From Pseudomonadota bacterium (GTDB lineage: Bacteria; Pseudomonadota; Gammaproteobacteria; Xanthomonadales; Rhodanobacteraceae), in contig JAFEFO010000037.1 in NCBI GenBank assembly GCA_018240565.1, forward strand, positions 1 to 64,000: 64,000 nt of DNA, in the 5' to 3' direction. This document shows positions 27,931 to 37,100 of the stretch, one piece after another; position 1 is the first letter of the stretch; every line of letters begins with the position of its first letter. A model generated the notes under the pieces. It searched no databases, was not told the DNA's origin, and saw only the letters and a program-made list of their open reading frames with translations. Made by a program: the position numbers and the translations under genes.

Positions 27931-29685
27931 TCAGCCTGAAAACCCCATCCTGCGCACCAGTGCGGCATAACGTGGATCGGCGCGCAGCGAGGCCAGCAGC
28001 GGATCGTAGGTGATCAACATCATGCCGCCATCATGCAGCATGATCGCCTTGTCCAGCCACGCAAACGCGGCATCGGCTTCGCCGCGCCAGGCATGCACCT
28101 GGGCGATCTGGTAGGCCATGCCCGCGGCGTATTTTTGCGTCAACTCGTCCAGCGCGCGGCGCGACGCATCGTCATTGCCGAGCGAATGTTGCGCCAGCGC
28201 CGCGCCCAGCAGGCGCATGCGCGGCTCGCTGTGCTGCGTCGCGCTGGCCACCTCGGCGGACCGCCCGGCCTGCACCAGGCTTTCCGCCAGCACCATGCTG
28301 GTGTATTCGCCGCGGGTCCCCGCGCCGGCAGCCAGCAACAGATCGCAGGCCTCGGCGGACTTGCCGCTGCCGCTGAGAATCAGGCCCAGCGTCCACAAGC
28401 CGTCGATGCCGAGCGGGTCGCGATCCAGCGCGCGCCGCGCCATCTGCAGGCCCTCGGGCAACTGGCCGACCGCGGCGAGGAACCAGCCATAACGGCGCAG
28501 CACGCTCGCCGCATTGGGATCGGCCTGCAGCGCCGCCTCGTAGTCGGCGCGCGCGCCAGCGAAATCCCATTTGAATTCAGTGCGCAGCCAGGCGCGAGCG
28601 GCCAGCGCCTCGGCATTGCCGGGGTCGAGCGCCAGCGCCTGTTCGACGACCTGCAGCGCCTGATCGGCGGTCGCCGCATCGCCGGTGAGATCGGCGATAT
28701 AGCCGTTCGCATTGGCGAGTCCTACCAGGGCCGACACATAGCCCGAATCCAGGTCGATCGCACGCTGATACTCGCCGGCAGCGGCGCGATAGCTTTCGAT
28801 CGTGCCCTTGGTCATCAGCTCGCTGGCGAGCAGGAAATGATTGTGCGCCTGCATGTTGTCGGTGCGGCCGGTACCGACGGGCGCCTGTTCGGGCAACAGC
28901 TTGAGCTTGAGCGCCTCGACAACGGCACCGGCGATTTCGTCCTGCACCTTGAACACGTCGGTCAGCTCGCGGTCGTAGGTGTCCGACCACAGATGCGTGG
29001 CGTCCGACGCGCGGATCAACTGTGCCGAGATGCGCAAGGTGTTGCCGGACTTGCGCACGCTGCCTTCGAGGATGGTCGCAACGCCAAGCTGGCGCGCGAT
29101 CTGCGCGATGTCCAGGTTCTTGCCCTTGAACGAGAACGACGAGGTGCGCGCGATCACCTTCAATTGCGGCACCTTGGCCAACAGGTCGAGCAATTCCTCG
29201 GACAGGCCGTCGGAAAAATACTCCTGGTCCTGCGCCTGGCTCATGTCCACGAACGGCAGCACCGCAATCGAGTCCGGATCGATCGCCGGTGCCGTCGGCC
29301 GCGCGGCGGTGGCCGCCCCACCCTGCAATCCCGCACCGCGCTTCCACACGAACGTGTTGGTCAGCAGCAGCACCACCGCGACCGCGAGCACCACGATGAT
29401 CGCGCGATCCATCCTGCGCCCGGTCGAGCGCGTGATCGAGGCATCGGCGGCGATTTCGCTTTCGCGCTTGAGTCCCTGCGGCGTCCACTCGTACACCCAC
29501 GCGAATGCCAGCCAGAACGGGAAACCAATCGCCGCAGCGATCACGAACCACATCGTCACCCATTCCGGCGCGCCGAACACCGGCGCCAGTTGCGCGATGC
29601 CCTGCGCCAGCGCCCACACCGCGCCGATGTAGAGCACGCCTGCGCGCAGCACGTTGCGGCGCTGGAGTTCGGCGAACAGTCTCAT
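27931..29685 (-). CDS. Membrane TolB-N/TPR protein, subtype B
   Basis: 584-residue relative of the neighbouring gene but of another subtype. Helices lie near 14-34, 43-66 and 94-113. The TolB-N domain (about 138-255) reads DSIAVLPFVDMS, FSDGLSEELLDLL, KVIARTSSFSFKG and GVATILEGSVRK. TPR repeats from about 280 end in DPRYAALVRRMGFSG. Its ATG overlaps the stop of the upstream PIN toxin gene (ATGA), so it is translated as the third gene of a toxin-antitoxin operon. Its last 240 bases are duplicated in the relic at 24736. Confidence 0.82.
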   Translation of the reverse strand: MRLFAELQRRNVLRAGVLYIGAVWALAQGIAQLAPVFGAPEWVTMWFVIAAAIGFPFWLAFAWVYEWTPQGLKRESEIAADASITRSTGRRMDRAIIVVLAVAVVLLLTNTFVWKRGAGLQGGAATAARPTAPAIDPDSIAVLPFVDMSQAQDQEYFSDGLSEELLDLLAKVPQLKVIARTSSFSFKGKNLDIAQIARQLGVATILEGSVRKSGNTLRISAQLIRASDATHLWSDTYDRELTDVFKVQDEIAGAVVEALKLKLLPEQAPVGTGRTDNMQAHNHFLLASELMTKGTIESYRAAAGEYQRAIDLDSGYVSALVGLANANGYIADLTGDAATADQALQVVEQALALDPGNAEALAARAWLRTEFKWDFAGARADYEAALQADPNAASVLRRYGWFLAAVGQLPEGLQMARRALDRDPLGIDGLWTLGLILSGSGKSAEACDLLLAAGAGTRGEYTSMVLAESLVQAGRSAEVASATQHSEPRMRLLGAALAQHSLGNDDASRRALDELTQKYAAGMAYQIAQVHAWRGEADAAFAWLDKAIMLHDGGMMLITYDPLLASLRADPRYAALVRRMGFSG

Positions 29686-30080
29686 GGCGTCACCACCTCG
29701 ATGCCAAGCCCCGGCGCGCGCGCCAGGCGCGCATCGCGCGTGGCCAACGATGCACCCAGCAAACGCGCCAGCGCGACGTAGCAGGCGTCGTAGGCGGTAA
29801 GGTTGTCGCGCAAGGCCCAGATGCCATCGAGCAGCAGGTCATGGGCGTATTTGCGAATGCGCAAGGCGCGCAGCAACTGCGGCAGTTCCGCGCGGCGGCG
29901 CGGCGGAATCGCACCGGCGTGGTCGAGTTTGCGCAGGGCGCTCAACACTTCGACGTCGAGCAGCTCCGGGGCCGCCAAGTGCGTGCCGTTCGACCACAGC
30001 AGCGCTTCCAGCGGCTGCGGGCGAAAGCGCGCCAGCAGGTCGACGACGACCGACGCATCGACGACGAGAATGCGCATCAC
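29682..30080 (-). CDS. PIN-domain toxin coupled to a TPR gene
   Basis: 132-residue PIN domain protein of the VapC/FitB type. Conserved acidic positions are in VVDASVVVDLL, ELLDVEVLSAL and YDACYVALARLL, then LATRDARLA. It overlaps the antitoxin upstream by four bases and the TPR gene downstream by four bases (both ATGA). M1 or M2 may be the start; M1 gives the overlap. Confidence 0.82.
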   Translation of the reverse strand: MMRILVVDASVVVDLLARFRPQPLEALLWSNGTHLAAPELLDVEVLSALRKLDHAGAIPPRRRAELPQLLRALRIRKYAHDLLLDGIWALRDNLTAYDACYVALARLLGASLATRDARLARAPGLGIEVVTP

Positions 30081-30307
30081 GCCGCGTCGCGATCGAGGCG
30101 AATGAGGCCGGCGGAGGATTTTTTCATCGCGAACGGTTCGGCCGCGTCCAACCGCGCGCGCAGTTCGGCGGCGGACGGCAACGCGGCCATCGCCGCCAGT
30201 TCATCCAGCAGAAAGTCGCTCAGACTCTTGCCGGCCAGCGCCGAACGCGCCTTGAATGTGCGATGGATGCGCTCGGGGACGTTGCGGATCTGGATCATCA
30301 CGGACAT
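30077..30307 (-). CDS. FitA-like ribbon-helix-helix antitoxin
   Basis: 76-residue antitoxin. The N-terminus MSVMIQIRNVPERIHRTFKA followed by LAGKSLSDFLLDEL is the FitA/Arc-type ribbon-helix-helix pattern, and the C-terminal tail (AAEPFAMKKSSAGLIRLDRD) should bind the toxin. An AAAGGAGC ribosome site is well placed. An inverted repeat just upstream is a likely operator. Confidence 0.82.
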   Translation of the reverse strand: MSVMIQIRNVPERIHRTFKARSALAGKSLSDFLLDELAAMAALPSAAELRARLDAAEPFAMKKSSAGLIRLDRDAA

Positions 30308-30323
30308 GACAAAAGCTCCTTTG

Positions 30324-30346
30324 CATGCTTGTCACATGTTAGCATG
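30324..30346 (-). promoter_or_regulatory. Candidate autoregulatory operator of FitA-like module
   Basis: Arms CATGCT and AGCATG (6 bases each, perfect) flank an 11-base centre that itself holds ACATGT. On the minus strand the site overlaps a TGCTAACAT extended -10 pattern, where a ribbon-helix-helix protein would block transcription of its own operon. Confidence 0.5.
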
Positions 30347-30388
30347 TTCAGTGGATGCACGTGCAACACCGCAATTCGGTCAACAGCC

Positions 30389-30501
30389 TCACGGTTTTTC
30401 CTGCGCGATTGCGCGCAGCTTTTCGCGCAAGGAGTCGGAGTCGTAGGCCGAACGGCCATCCAGTCCTGGCGGCGCAGATGCGCGATCACGTGACGCAACA
30501 T
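30389..30501 (-). pseudogene. Collapsed second copy of the DUF6090-like gene
   Basis: Lies four bases after the intact gene, with its own GAGGTG ribosome site. It starts MLRHVIAHLRRQDWMAV, matching MILRRFTANLRRQDWTAV of the intact copy, then breaks. In another frame the sequence reads AYDSDSLREKLRAIAQEKP and stops, which looks like a native C-terminus. The middle, where the membrane helix and main domain should be, is missing. Translation from this start would run in the wrong frame to 30298 and overlap the antitoxin start by ten bases. Confidence 0.55.
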
Positions 30502-30505
30502 GGAA

Positions 30506-31327
30506 TCACCTCCGTGTCGATCCAGACGCCGGCGCGGCATCAGGCGCCGTTCTCGCGGTGGATTGCGGCCCGGCGCCAAGCGCGTCGAGCGCATCCTCGA
30601 TGTTGCCTCTGACTATGCCGAGATTGAGTGTCGCATTGACGACATAGCTGTACTGATAGCGCAGCGACGCGGCGACCTCCGGATCGCCGCGCAGTGCTGC
30701 GGCAACCGCCTTGAGTGCGGCCGGGTCGGCCGCGAATTCGCAGTGTTCGGCAAAACCGGTGATGTTGCCGCGTGCGTCGCGCACGTCGCTGCAGGCCTTT
30801 TGCATGGCGATCTGCATGCCCAGCGGGATGATTCCGCGCACGGTCTTGCGATAATCCGAAACCCGGCCCGTGTTGTAGGTATCCAGCGCGGTGTCGAAGG
30901 CGAAGTACTTCGACAGACCGGATTCGACCGCCCTCGCCGGCAGCAGGCCGAGATGCCCGGAGGAAACGATCTGGTCCCAGGTCGCGCGCACCGGCGGGAT
31001 GTAGAGGATTTCCGACGCGCGATAGGCGTTGACCACGAGCTCGCGCGGATCGGAGTCGGGCTCCCGCAAAAGCTCGTCGGTCTTGCGGACGCTCCCGAGG
31101 ACGGCGGAGTAATAGGCGCCTTCCGCGCGAACGCCGGCGAGATCGGCGTCGAGATCGTGGATCAGTCGTTTCGCGTAATCCCGGCCAAGCTGCGCGTCAG
31201 CCCGGGCCTGGTTCCAGTTCGACGCCTGCACACCAAGAAACACGCCGATGACGACCACAACCAGTTCGACGGCGACGGCGGTCCAGTCCTGGCGGCGCAG
31301 GTTGGCGGTAAAGCGGCGCAGTATCAT
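30506..31327 (-). CDS. DUF6090-like membrane-anchored protein
   Basis: 273-residue protein with a basic N-terminus (ILRRFTANLRRQDW), one membrane helix near 17-36 (VELVVVVIGVFLGVQASNW) and an Arg-rich start of the soluble domain (GRDYAKRLIHDLDADL). This N-terminal pattern is that of DUF6090-type proteins of Xanthomonadales, for which no function is known to me. The ATG overlaps the stop of the upstream TPR gene (ATGA), so the two are made together. A collapsed duplicate follows it. Confidence 0.7.
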   Translation of the reverse strand: MILRRFTANLRRQDWTAVAVELVVVVIGVFLGVQASNWNQARADAQLGRDYAKRLIHDLDADLAGVRAEGAYYSAVLGSVRKTDELLREPDSDPRELVVNAYRASEILYIPPVRATWDQIVSSGHLGLLPARAVESGLSKYFAFDTALDTYNTGRVSDYRKTVRGIIPLGMQIAMQKACSDVRDARGNITGFAEHCEFAADPAALKAVAAALRGDPEVAASLRYQYSYVVNATLNLGIVRGNIEDALDALGAGPQSTARTAPDAAPASGSTRR

Positions 31328-33348
31328 GGCGACTCCCTCAATAGCGCTTGAAAATCTGGCTGCTTGCGCAACGGATCCCACGCCGGATCGAGTTGCAACA
31401 GTGCCGGCGAAATCGCACCGCCGCCGCTCGGCAGCGCGAGCGTTTGCCGCAGCGTATCGATCGCCTGCGTGTTCTCACCCACGCGCACGTAAAGGTTCGC
31501 GAGCCACACGAGATAAAACGGGCCGCTGTAATTGTCGCGGCTGTACGGAATCAGTTGCGTGGCCCTGCGCCCTTCCCGCACGGCATCGTCCTTGAGCCCC
31601 AGCCCGGCGGCGGCGAAGCCTAGTGCAAGATGCAGGTCGGCATCGCCGGGGCGTTGTTGCAATGCCGCCTGCGTTTGCGTACGCAGTTCGGCATACACGG
31701 ATCGCGCCTTGGCGTCGTCGCCAACGGCTGCGAGGGCCCAGGCAAGATACAGCCGCCTTGGCAAAGAGACATTGCCCTGATCGATCCAGTTGGCCGCCGT
31801 TTCGGCTTCCGCCAAGCGGATCGCCGCCACGTAATCGCGCGACCACCAGCGAAGATAGTAGATGGACAGGGCATTCCCCGCGTAGTCGTTGCTCCCCGGA
31901 GTCAAGGAATCCACCGCGGTGCGCAGCGGCGCGAGGTCGCCCTTCCACAGCACGGCGCTGTACGCCCGTGACATCAACTCATCCGTCGGATCCTGGGTCA
32001 CCGTCAAGGCGTGCGCAAACGCCTGATCCGCCTGCGCATAGCGCCGCAAGCTCATGTTGACGAATCCCAGTTGATCCGCGCACAAACTGCTGCGCGGATC
32101 GAGCGCAACCGCACGCTGGAAACTGGCGATCGCTTCGTTCCAGCGGCCCTCGCGGCGCCCGATGGCGCCTGCAAATAGCTCGACCATCGCGCTGTTGGGC
32201 ATGGCTTTACGCGCCAGATCGACCTCGCTCAGTGCTTGCGCATAATCACGATGGCCCCAGTACCAGTAGAGCGCCAGGCCCAGATGCGCCGGGCCCAGTC
32301 CCGGCTGCAAGGCCAGCGCGCGATCCGCCGTCGCCTTCGCGGCCGCAAGGCGCACATCGGTCCGATCCGGCGCAGCCCAATACATATTCATGTGCGCTTG
32401 CGACAGCATGGCGGCCGCGAGAGCGAAGCCCGTATCCTTGGCCAAGGCCTGCTGGTACAGCTCGATCGCCTGCGGCATCACCGCGGCGACCAGGGCAGCC
32501 TGGTCGCTGGCGCGATGGAAATAGGCATTCGCGCGCAGATACAAGTCGTAGGCCTGCTGATCTTGCGTCGGCACGCTGGCGATGCGCGCGGATTCCACCG
32601 GCAGCAGCTGTGCCTGCAAGGCATCGGCGACTCTTTCCGCCACGTCGCTCTGCACAGCAAAAATGTCTTTCACATCTCGATCGTAATTCTGCGCCCACAA
32701 GTGGCTGTCGCTGCGTGCATCGATCAACTGAAGATTGATCCGAACCTTGTTTTCGGCTTTCTGCACGCTGCCTTCGAGCACCGTGGCGACGCCGAGTTGT
32801 TCGGCGACGATTTTGAGATTCGGCGGATGGCTCGCGTACTGCTGGGTTGATGTGCGCGAGATCACTTTCAGATCGCGGATGCCGGCGAGCCGGGTAAGGA
32901 TCTCATCCTGCATGCCACTGGCGAAGTAGGCATTCGTCTTGTCGTCGGACAGGTTTTCGAAAGGCAGCACGGCGATGGATTTGGCCGGTATCGCCGTGAC
33001 GGGTGCGCTCGGCGTTGCCGCAACGCTCGTCGCCGTCGTCGCCTTTGGCGACATGGGCGCAAAGTGCCACAGGAATCCACCGCCGACGGCGAGCAGCAAG
33101 GCAAGGATGACCAGCTCAGTGCCGGACACGCGCTGTGCGCCGCGCTCGCCGTGGTACCAGGCCAACACCAGGGTCACGAAAAATCCGACCGCTAGCGCGA
33201 GGATGAAAATACGCTCGAGCGAATCCGGCCAATTGAACTTGTTGGCGACGATGTCGATGCCTTGCAGCAATGCGAACGCCGCCGCGATGTAGGCCAGCGC
33301 CCATTGCACGAGTTTGCGCTCGCGCAAGCGTTGCAGCAATTCGCCCAT
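31324..33348 (-). CDS. Membrane TolB-N/TPR protein, subtype A (second copy)
   Basis: 674-residue paralogue of the gene at 25804. The N-terminus MGELLQRLRERKLVQWALAY and three helices (about 14-34, 44-63, 74-92) are nearly the same. The TolB-N domain (about 118-240) reads [36 protein letters not shown]. About eight TPR-like units follow, ending LLQLDPAWDPLRKQPDFQALL. The start at 33348 is set by the conserved N-terminus. It is translationally coupled to the DUF6090-like gene downstream. Confidence 0.8.
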   Translation of the reverse strand: MGELLQRLRERKLVQWALAYIAAAFALLQGIDIVANKFNWPDSLERIFILALAVGFFVTLVLAWYHGERGAQRVSGTELVILALLLAVGGGFLWHFAPMSPKATTATSVAATPSAPVTAIPAKSIAVLPFENLSDDKTNAYFASGMQDEILTRLAGIRDLKVISRTSTQQYASHPPNLKIVAEQLGVATVLEGSVQKAENKVRINLQLIDARSDSHLWAQNYDRDVKDIFAVQSDVAERVADALQAQLLPVESARIASVPTQDQQAYDLYLRANAYFHRASDQAALVAAVMPQAIELYQQALAKDTGFALAAAMLSQAHMNMYWAAPDRTDVRLAAAKATADRALALQPGLGPAHLGLALYWYWGHRDYAQALSEVDLARKAMPNSAMVELFAGAIGRREGRWNEAIASFQRAVALDPRSSLCADQLGFVNMSLRRYAQADQAFAHALTVTQDPTDELMSRAYSAVLWKGDLAPLRTAVDSLTPGSNDYAGNALSIYYLRWWSRDYVAAIRLAEAETAANWIDQGNVSLPRRLYLAWALAAVGDDAKARSVYAELRTQTQAALQQRPGDADLHLALGFAAAGLGLKDDAVREGRRATQLIPYSRDNYSGPFYLVWLANLYVRVGENTQAIDTLRQTLALPSGGGAISPALLQLDPAWDPLRKQPDFQALLRESP

Positions 33349-33452
33349 GTTCACCCCCGGTACCAGCACGGCGCGATAGTAGCAAACGTCTTTCCGCGGC
33401 GCGCGTTGCACTATCCCGCGCTTGACTGCAGCGAAGGCCAGCGCTTGCATGC

Positions 33453-33502
33453 TTGACAACGTGCGTCTATATTCTTTCTATAGCACTATCGTTCAACGTT
33501 GA
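33453..33502 (+). promoter_or_regulatory. Candidate promoter and operator of third TA module
   Basis: A TTGACA hexamer at 33453-33458 lies in an AT-rich stretch, followed by weak -10 candidates around 33476-33482. A perfect 10-base palindrome, TCAACGTTGA (33493-33502), sits eight bases before the antitoxin ATG and is a likely site for the AbrB-fold antitoxin. This is a prediction only. Confidence 0.35.
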
Positions 33503-33510
33503 GTAAGACC

Positions 33511-33723
33511 ATGACTGCAACGGCTACCCTGTCCAGCAAATTCCAGATTTCCATCCCCAAAGCCGTGCGCGACGAACAGCAGTGGCAAGCAGGGCAGGAA
33601 TTCGTGTTCATTCCCAAAGGCAGCGGCGTGCTGGTAATGCCAGTACCGGAATTCAAGCAACTGTCCGGTATCGCCAGGGGCAGCAAAGCCAGCGGCTACC
33701 GCGATCGTGCGGATCGGCATTGA
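33511..33723 (+). CDS. AbrB/MazE-fold antitoxin (VapB-like)
   Basis: 70-residue swapped-hairpin antitoxin. TATATLSSKFQISIPKAVRD is the classic AbrB N-terminus, and the C-terminal part (ARGSKASGYRDRADRH) should dock on the toxin. The ATG at 33511 is preferred over an upstream TTG. The stop shares one base with the toxin start (TGATG). Confidence 0.85.
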   Translation: MTATATLSSKFQISIPKAVRDEQQWQAGQEFVFIPKGSGVLVMPVPEFKQLSGIARGSKASGYRDRADRH

Positions 33724-34100
33724 TGCGCGTTATCGATACATCGGTCTGGATCGAATGGCTCATCGGCAGCACGCTCGGCAAGAAACTCGGCCGCGAGTTC
33801 CCTGACCGGGCACAGTGCATTGTGCCGACGTTGGTGCAACTGGAACTGTCGAAATGGCTGGCGCGTGAACTCGATGAAGATCGCGCCGACCAGATAATCG
33901 CCTACACGCAAAAATGCGTGGTGGTGCCCTTGGATACACGCATCGCGCTACACGCCGCCGATTTGCATCGTCAGTACAAACTCGCGACTGCCGATGCCAT
34001 CGTCTACGCAACCGCGCTGGAACATGACGCCGAACTGCTTACCTGCGATGGGCATTTCCAGAACCTGTCCGGCGTGGTGTATTTCAAGAAGCCGCAGTAG
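33723..34100 (+). CDS. vapC: PIN-domain toxin (VapC)
   Basis: 125-residue VapC. Catalytic acidic residues lie in VIDTSVWIEWL, VQLELSKWL, TADAIVYATAL and TCDGHFQNL, the complete PIN set. It is coupled to its antitoxin by a TGATG overlap. It is the only plus-strand module in the accessory block and converges on the kinase gene. Confidence 0.87.
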   Translation: MRVIDTSVWIEWLIGSTLGKKLGREFPDRAQCIVPTLVQLELSKWLARELDEDRADQIIAYTQKCVVVPLDTRIALHAADLHRQYKLATADAIVYATALEHDAELLTCDGHFQNLSGVVYFKKPQ

Positions 34101-34162
34101 ACGATTCCATTCTTGCCTGCCCGTTTCCGCACCCGATTCCGGTAACGGATACCCGTTGCAAA

Positions 34163-37100
34163 TTACGGCCGGGCGGTGTCGGCAGTCGACTTGAGCAGCA
34201 ACGCCTTGAAGCGTGAATCGTCGCGAATCGTGTCCCACGCCGGGTCGATTTTCAGCATCGCCGGCGAATAGTAGAAACCGATGCCGGAACTGGCCAGCGC
34301 GGTCTGCAACAAAGGCACGGCGAGGTCGGTGCGCTGCGCCTGCGCGTAGTGCGCGGCGTTGTTTTGCATCACGCCGGCGCCGGCCACCTTGTCGTCGGTG
34401 GCCGTGACGATGGCCTGCGAGCGCGCGACCGCGTCCAGACCCTGCGACACGTTGCCCAATCCGAGTTCGGCGGCGGCGATATTGCTCCACACCGACGCCA
34501 GGTCGCCGCCCTGCTGCGATTGCAATTCGCCCTTGGCCGCGGCCAGCGCCTGCACATACAGCGGTCGCGCGCGCGTCGCGTCGCCCGCGAGCCGGTAGAG
34601 GTTGGCCAGTTGCAGCGCCTTGGAGCCGCGCACGAAGGAAAAATTGTCGGCGTTGTCAGGCACGCCGTTCAGTAGCGCGATCGCCTGAGCGTACTTGCGC
34701 TGGTAGACCAGCAGGTCCGTTCGCCACAAGCGCAACACGGGCTCGTCGCCTTGCGCCGCGTCCAGCGCTGCCTGCACGTCGCCGCTTTGCAGCAGGAGCG
34801 TGTTGGAAATGTCGATGCGCGCGCTGAGGTTGGCCGGATCCAGCGCCAGCGAGCGCTGCAACCAGGTCGCGGCCTCACCGTAACGGCTGGCCATCATGCA
34901 GGTTTCGCCCAGGTCATTGGCCAGCGCGCTGTTGCGCGGATCGTGCGTCAGCGCGCCCTGCAGCGAAGCGATGGCCGCATCGAAGCGACCTTCACGACGT
35001 TCGACATAGCCGCGCGCCGCCAGCGCGTCGGCATCGTTGGGACGCAGCGCGAGCGCCCGGTCGAAGGCCTGGCGCGCGGCGGCGTAGTCGCCACGTCCGT
35101 AGTAGTCGCTGTAGCCGATGGCCAGATGCGCTTCGGCGAGATTCGGTGCGATCTGCATGGCCTGTTCGGCATCCGCACGCGCCTGCACGGTCAGCTGCTT
35201 CACGTCGAGGCCACCGCCACCGTTGAGCCAGGCCAGTTCGCTCTCCACATACGATACGCGGGCGAAAGCGAGCGCAAAGCGCGGATCCTGCGTTACCGCC
35301 TGCCGATACAACGGCAGCGCGGCCTTGAGGCTCGCGGTGTCGTTGTCGGTCTTGCCGCGGCCAGCCTGGTATTCGGCATGCAGGAAGGCATCCAGCGCCG
35401 CCTGGTTTTCGGTCGGCGCGGCCGCGAGGCTCGCGGTTTCCGCGGGCGACAGCCGCGCCTTGAGCGCATCGGCCACCTTCTGCGCGACTTCGCCTTCCAC
35501 GCCGAACAGGTTGTCGAGCCGGCGCGGATAGTCCTGCGCCCACACATGGGCGTCGCTGCGTGTGTCGATCAATTGCACGTTGATCAGGACCTCATTGCCC
35601 AGGCGCTGCACGCTGCCTTCCAGCACCGAGGCCACGCCCAATTGTTGCCCTATCGTCTTCACGTCGGCCGGGCGCGCGCCGTATTTTTCCGTCGACGCGC
35701 GCGAGATCACCTTCAAGTCGCTGATGCCGGAGAGCTTGGTCAGGATGAGGTCCTGCATGCCGGCGGCGAAATAGATGTTGCCCTTGTCTGCGGACAGATT
35801 CTCGAACGGCAGCACGGCGATGGATTTATCGGGAATCTCCGCCTCTGCCGCCGGCGCGGACGAATCGGGGGGGGGCGCCGGCAGGCCAACCTTGCTGCAG
35901 AACGCCGCGAAACGAGGGTCTTGCCGGTAGCGCAGGATAAGGGGATCGCCGAGCACATAGCCAATGCCCGAATCGCGCTGCGCCCATGCCCGATCCAGCC
36001 ACTTGAACATGCTGTCGGGATCGCGGCGCAAGGCGTATGCCTGAGCAATCTGGTAGGCCGATTGATCGGCGTAGGCGTCGGTCAGGTGTTTCAGGGCGGC
36101 ATCGGCGGCAGAACGGTCGGGGCCGATCTGCAAGGCCAACGCCAGCGCGACGTCCTGCCATACACCGGCAGGTTCCTGACGGGCGGCAGCCAGCGCAGCC
36201 TCGGCGTCGCCGCGCAGGATGTCGATGATCGTCAGTTGCACGTGATAAACCGACGCGTCGGGCTGCAAGGCGATTGCACTATCGATGGCCTTGCGGGCCT
36301 CGTCCCATTGCCCGAGCGCGGTGAGGTATGTGCTCAGCCAGGTGTACCAGTTCGCATGCCGCGGATCGTCGGCCAATGCCTCGCGGGTCAACGTCGCCGC
36401 GCGCCGGTTCTGGCCCAGCGCCGCCAGCGCCGCACCAAGATTGAACTTCGCCACGGCATCATTGGGCGCCAGTTGCAGCGCACGGTGCGCTTCGGCTTCC
36501 GCGCCGCGCCAGTCCATGTCCACGCTGGTGAGCAGGAGCGAGCGTGCCTGGTGAGCCAGCGAGGAATCAGGATCGAGCCGCAGGGCGGCCTCCGCCGCTA
36601 CGCGCCCCTTGGCATTTGCCTGCGCCGCTTCCGCGCCGCTCAGGAACAATCCGGCGAATCCGACCCACGCCATCGACAACTGCGCATTGGCTGCCGCGTA
36701 ACGCGGATCGAGACGGATCGCCTCGTCAAACGCCTCGATGGCGCTGCGCGCGCCGGCTTCGGTGCCGAGCGCCAGCCAGGCGACGCCCTGCTTGTACGCC
36801 ATGTAGGCAGCGAGATTGCCGCCGGGCGGGCGTTCACTCTGCACCACCGCGCCGGGCGCGATCTGCAGTCTGGCTTTCAACGCCTCCGCCACCGCAGCCG
36901 TTATCGTGTCCTGCAGCGCGAACAGATCCGTGTACGGCTTGTCGTAACGCTGCGACCACAACGTGCTGCTGTCGGCGGCATTCACCAGCGTGGCGGTGAT
37001 GCGCACCTGATCCTTCACCCGCTGCACGCTGCCTTCGAGCAAGTGCGCGACACCGAGTTTCTCGCCGATGGCTCGGCTCGACTCCTTGCTGCCACGAAAT

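Noticed and set aside
33453..33473. TTGACA plus TATATT as a sigma-70 promoter pair
   Set aside because: Only nine bases separate the two hexamers, too few for a normal promoter. If TTGACA is used, the -10 must be a weaker site further on.
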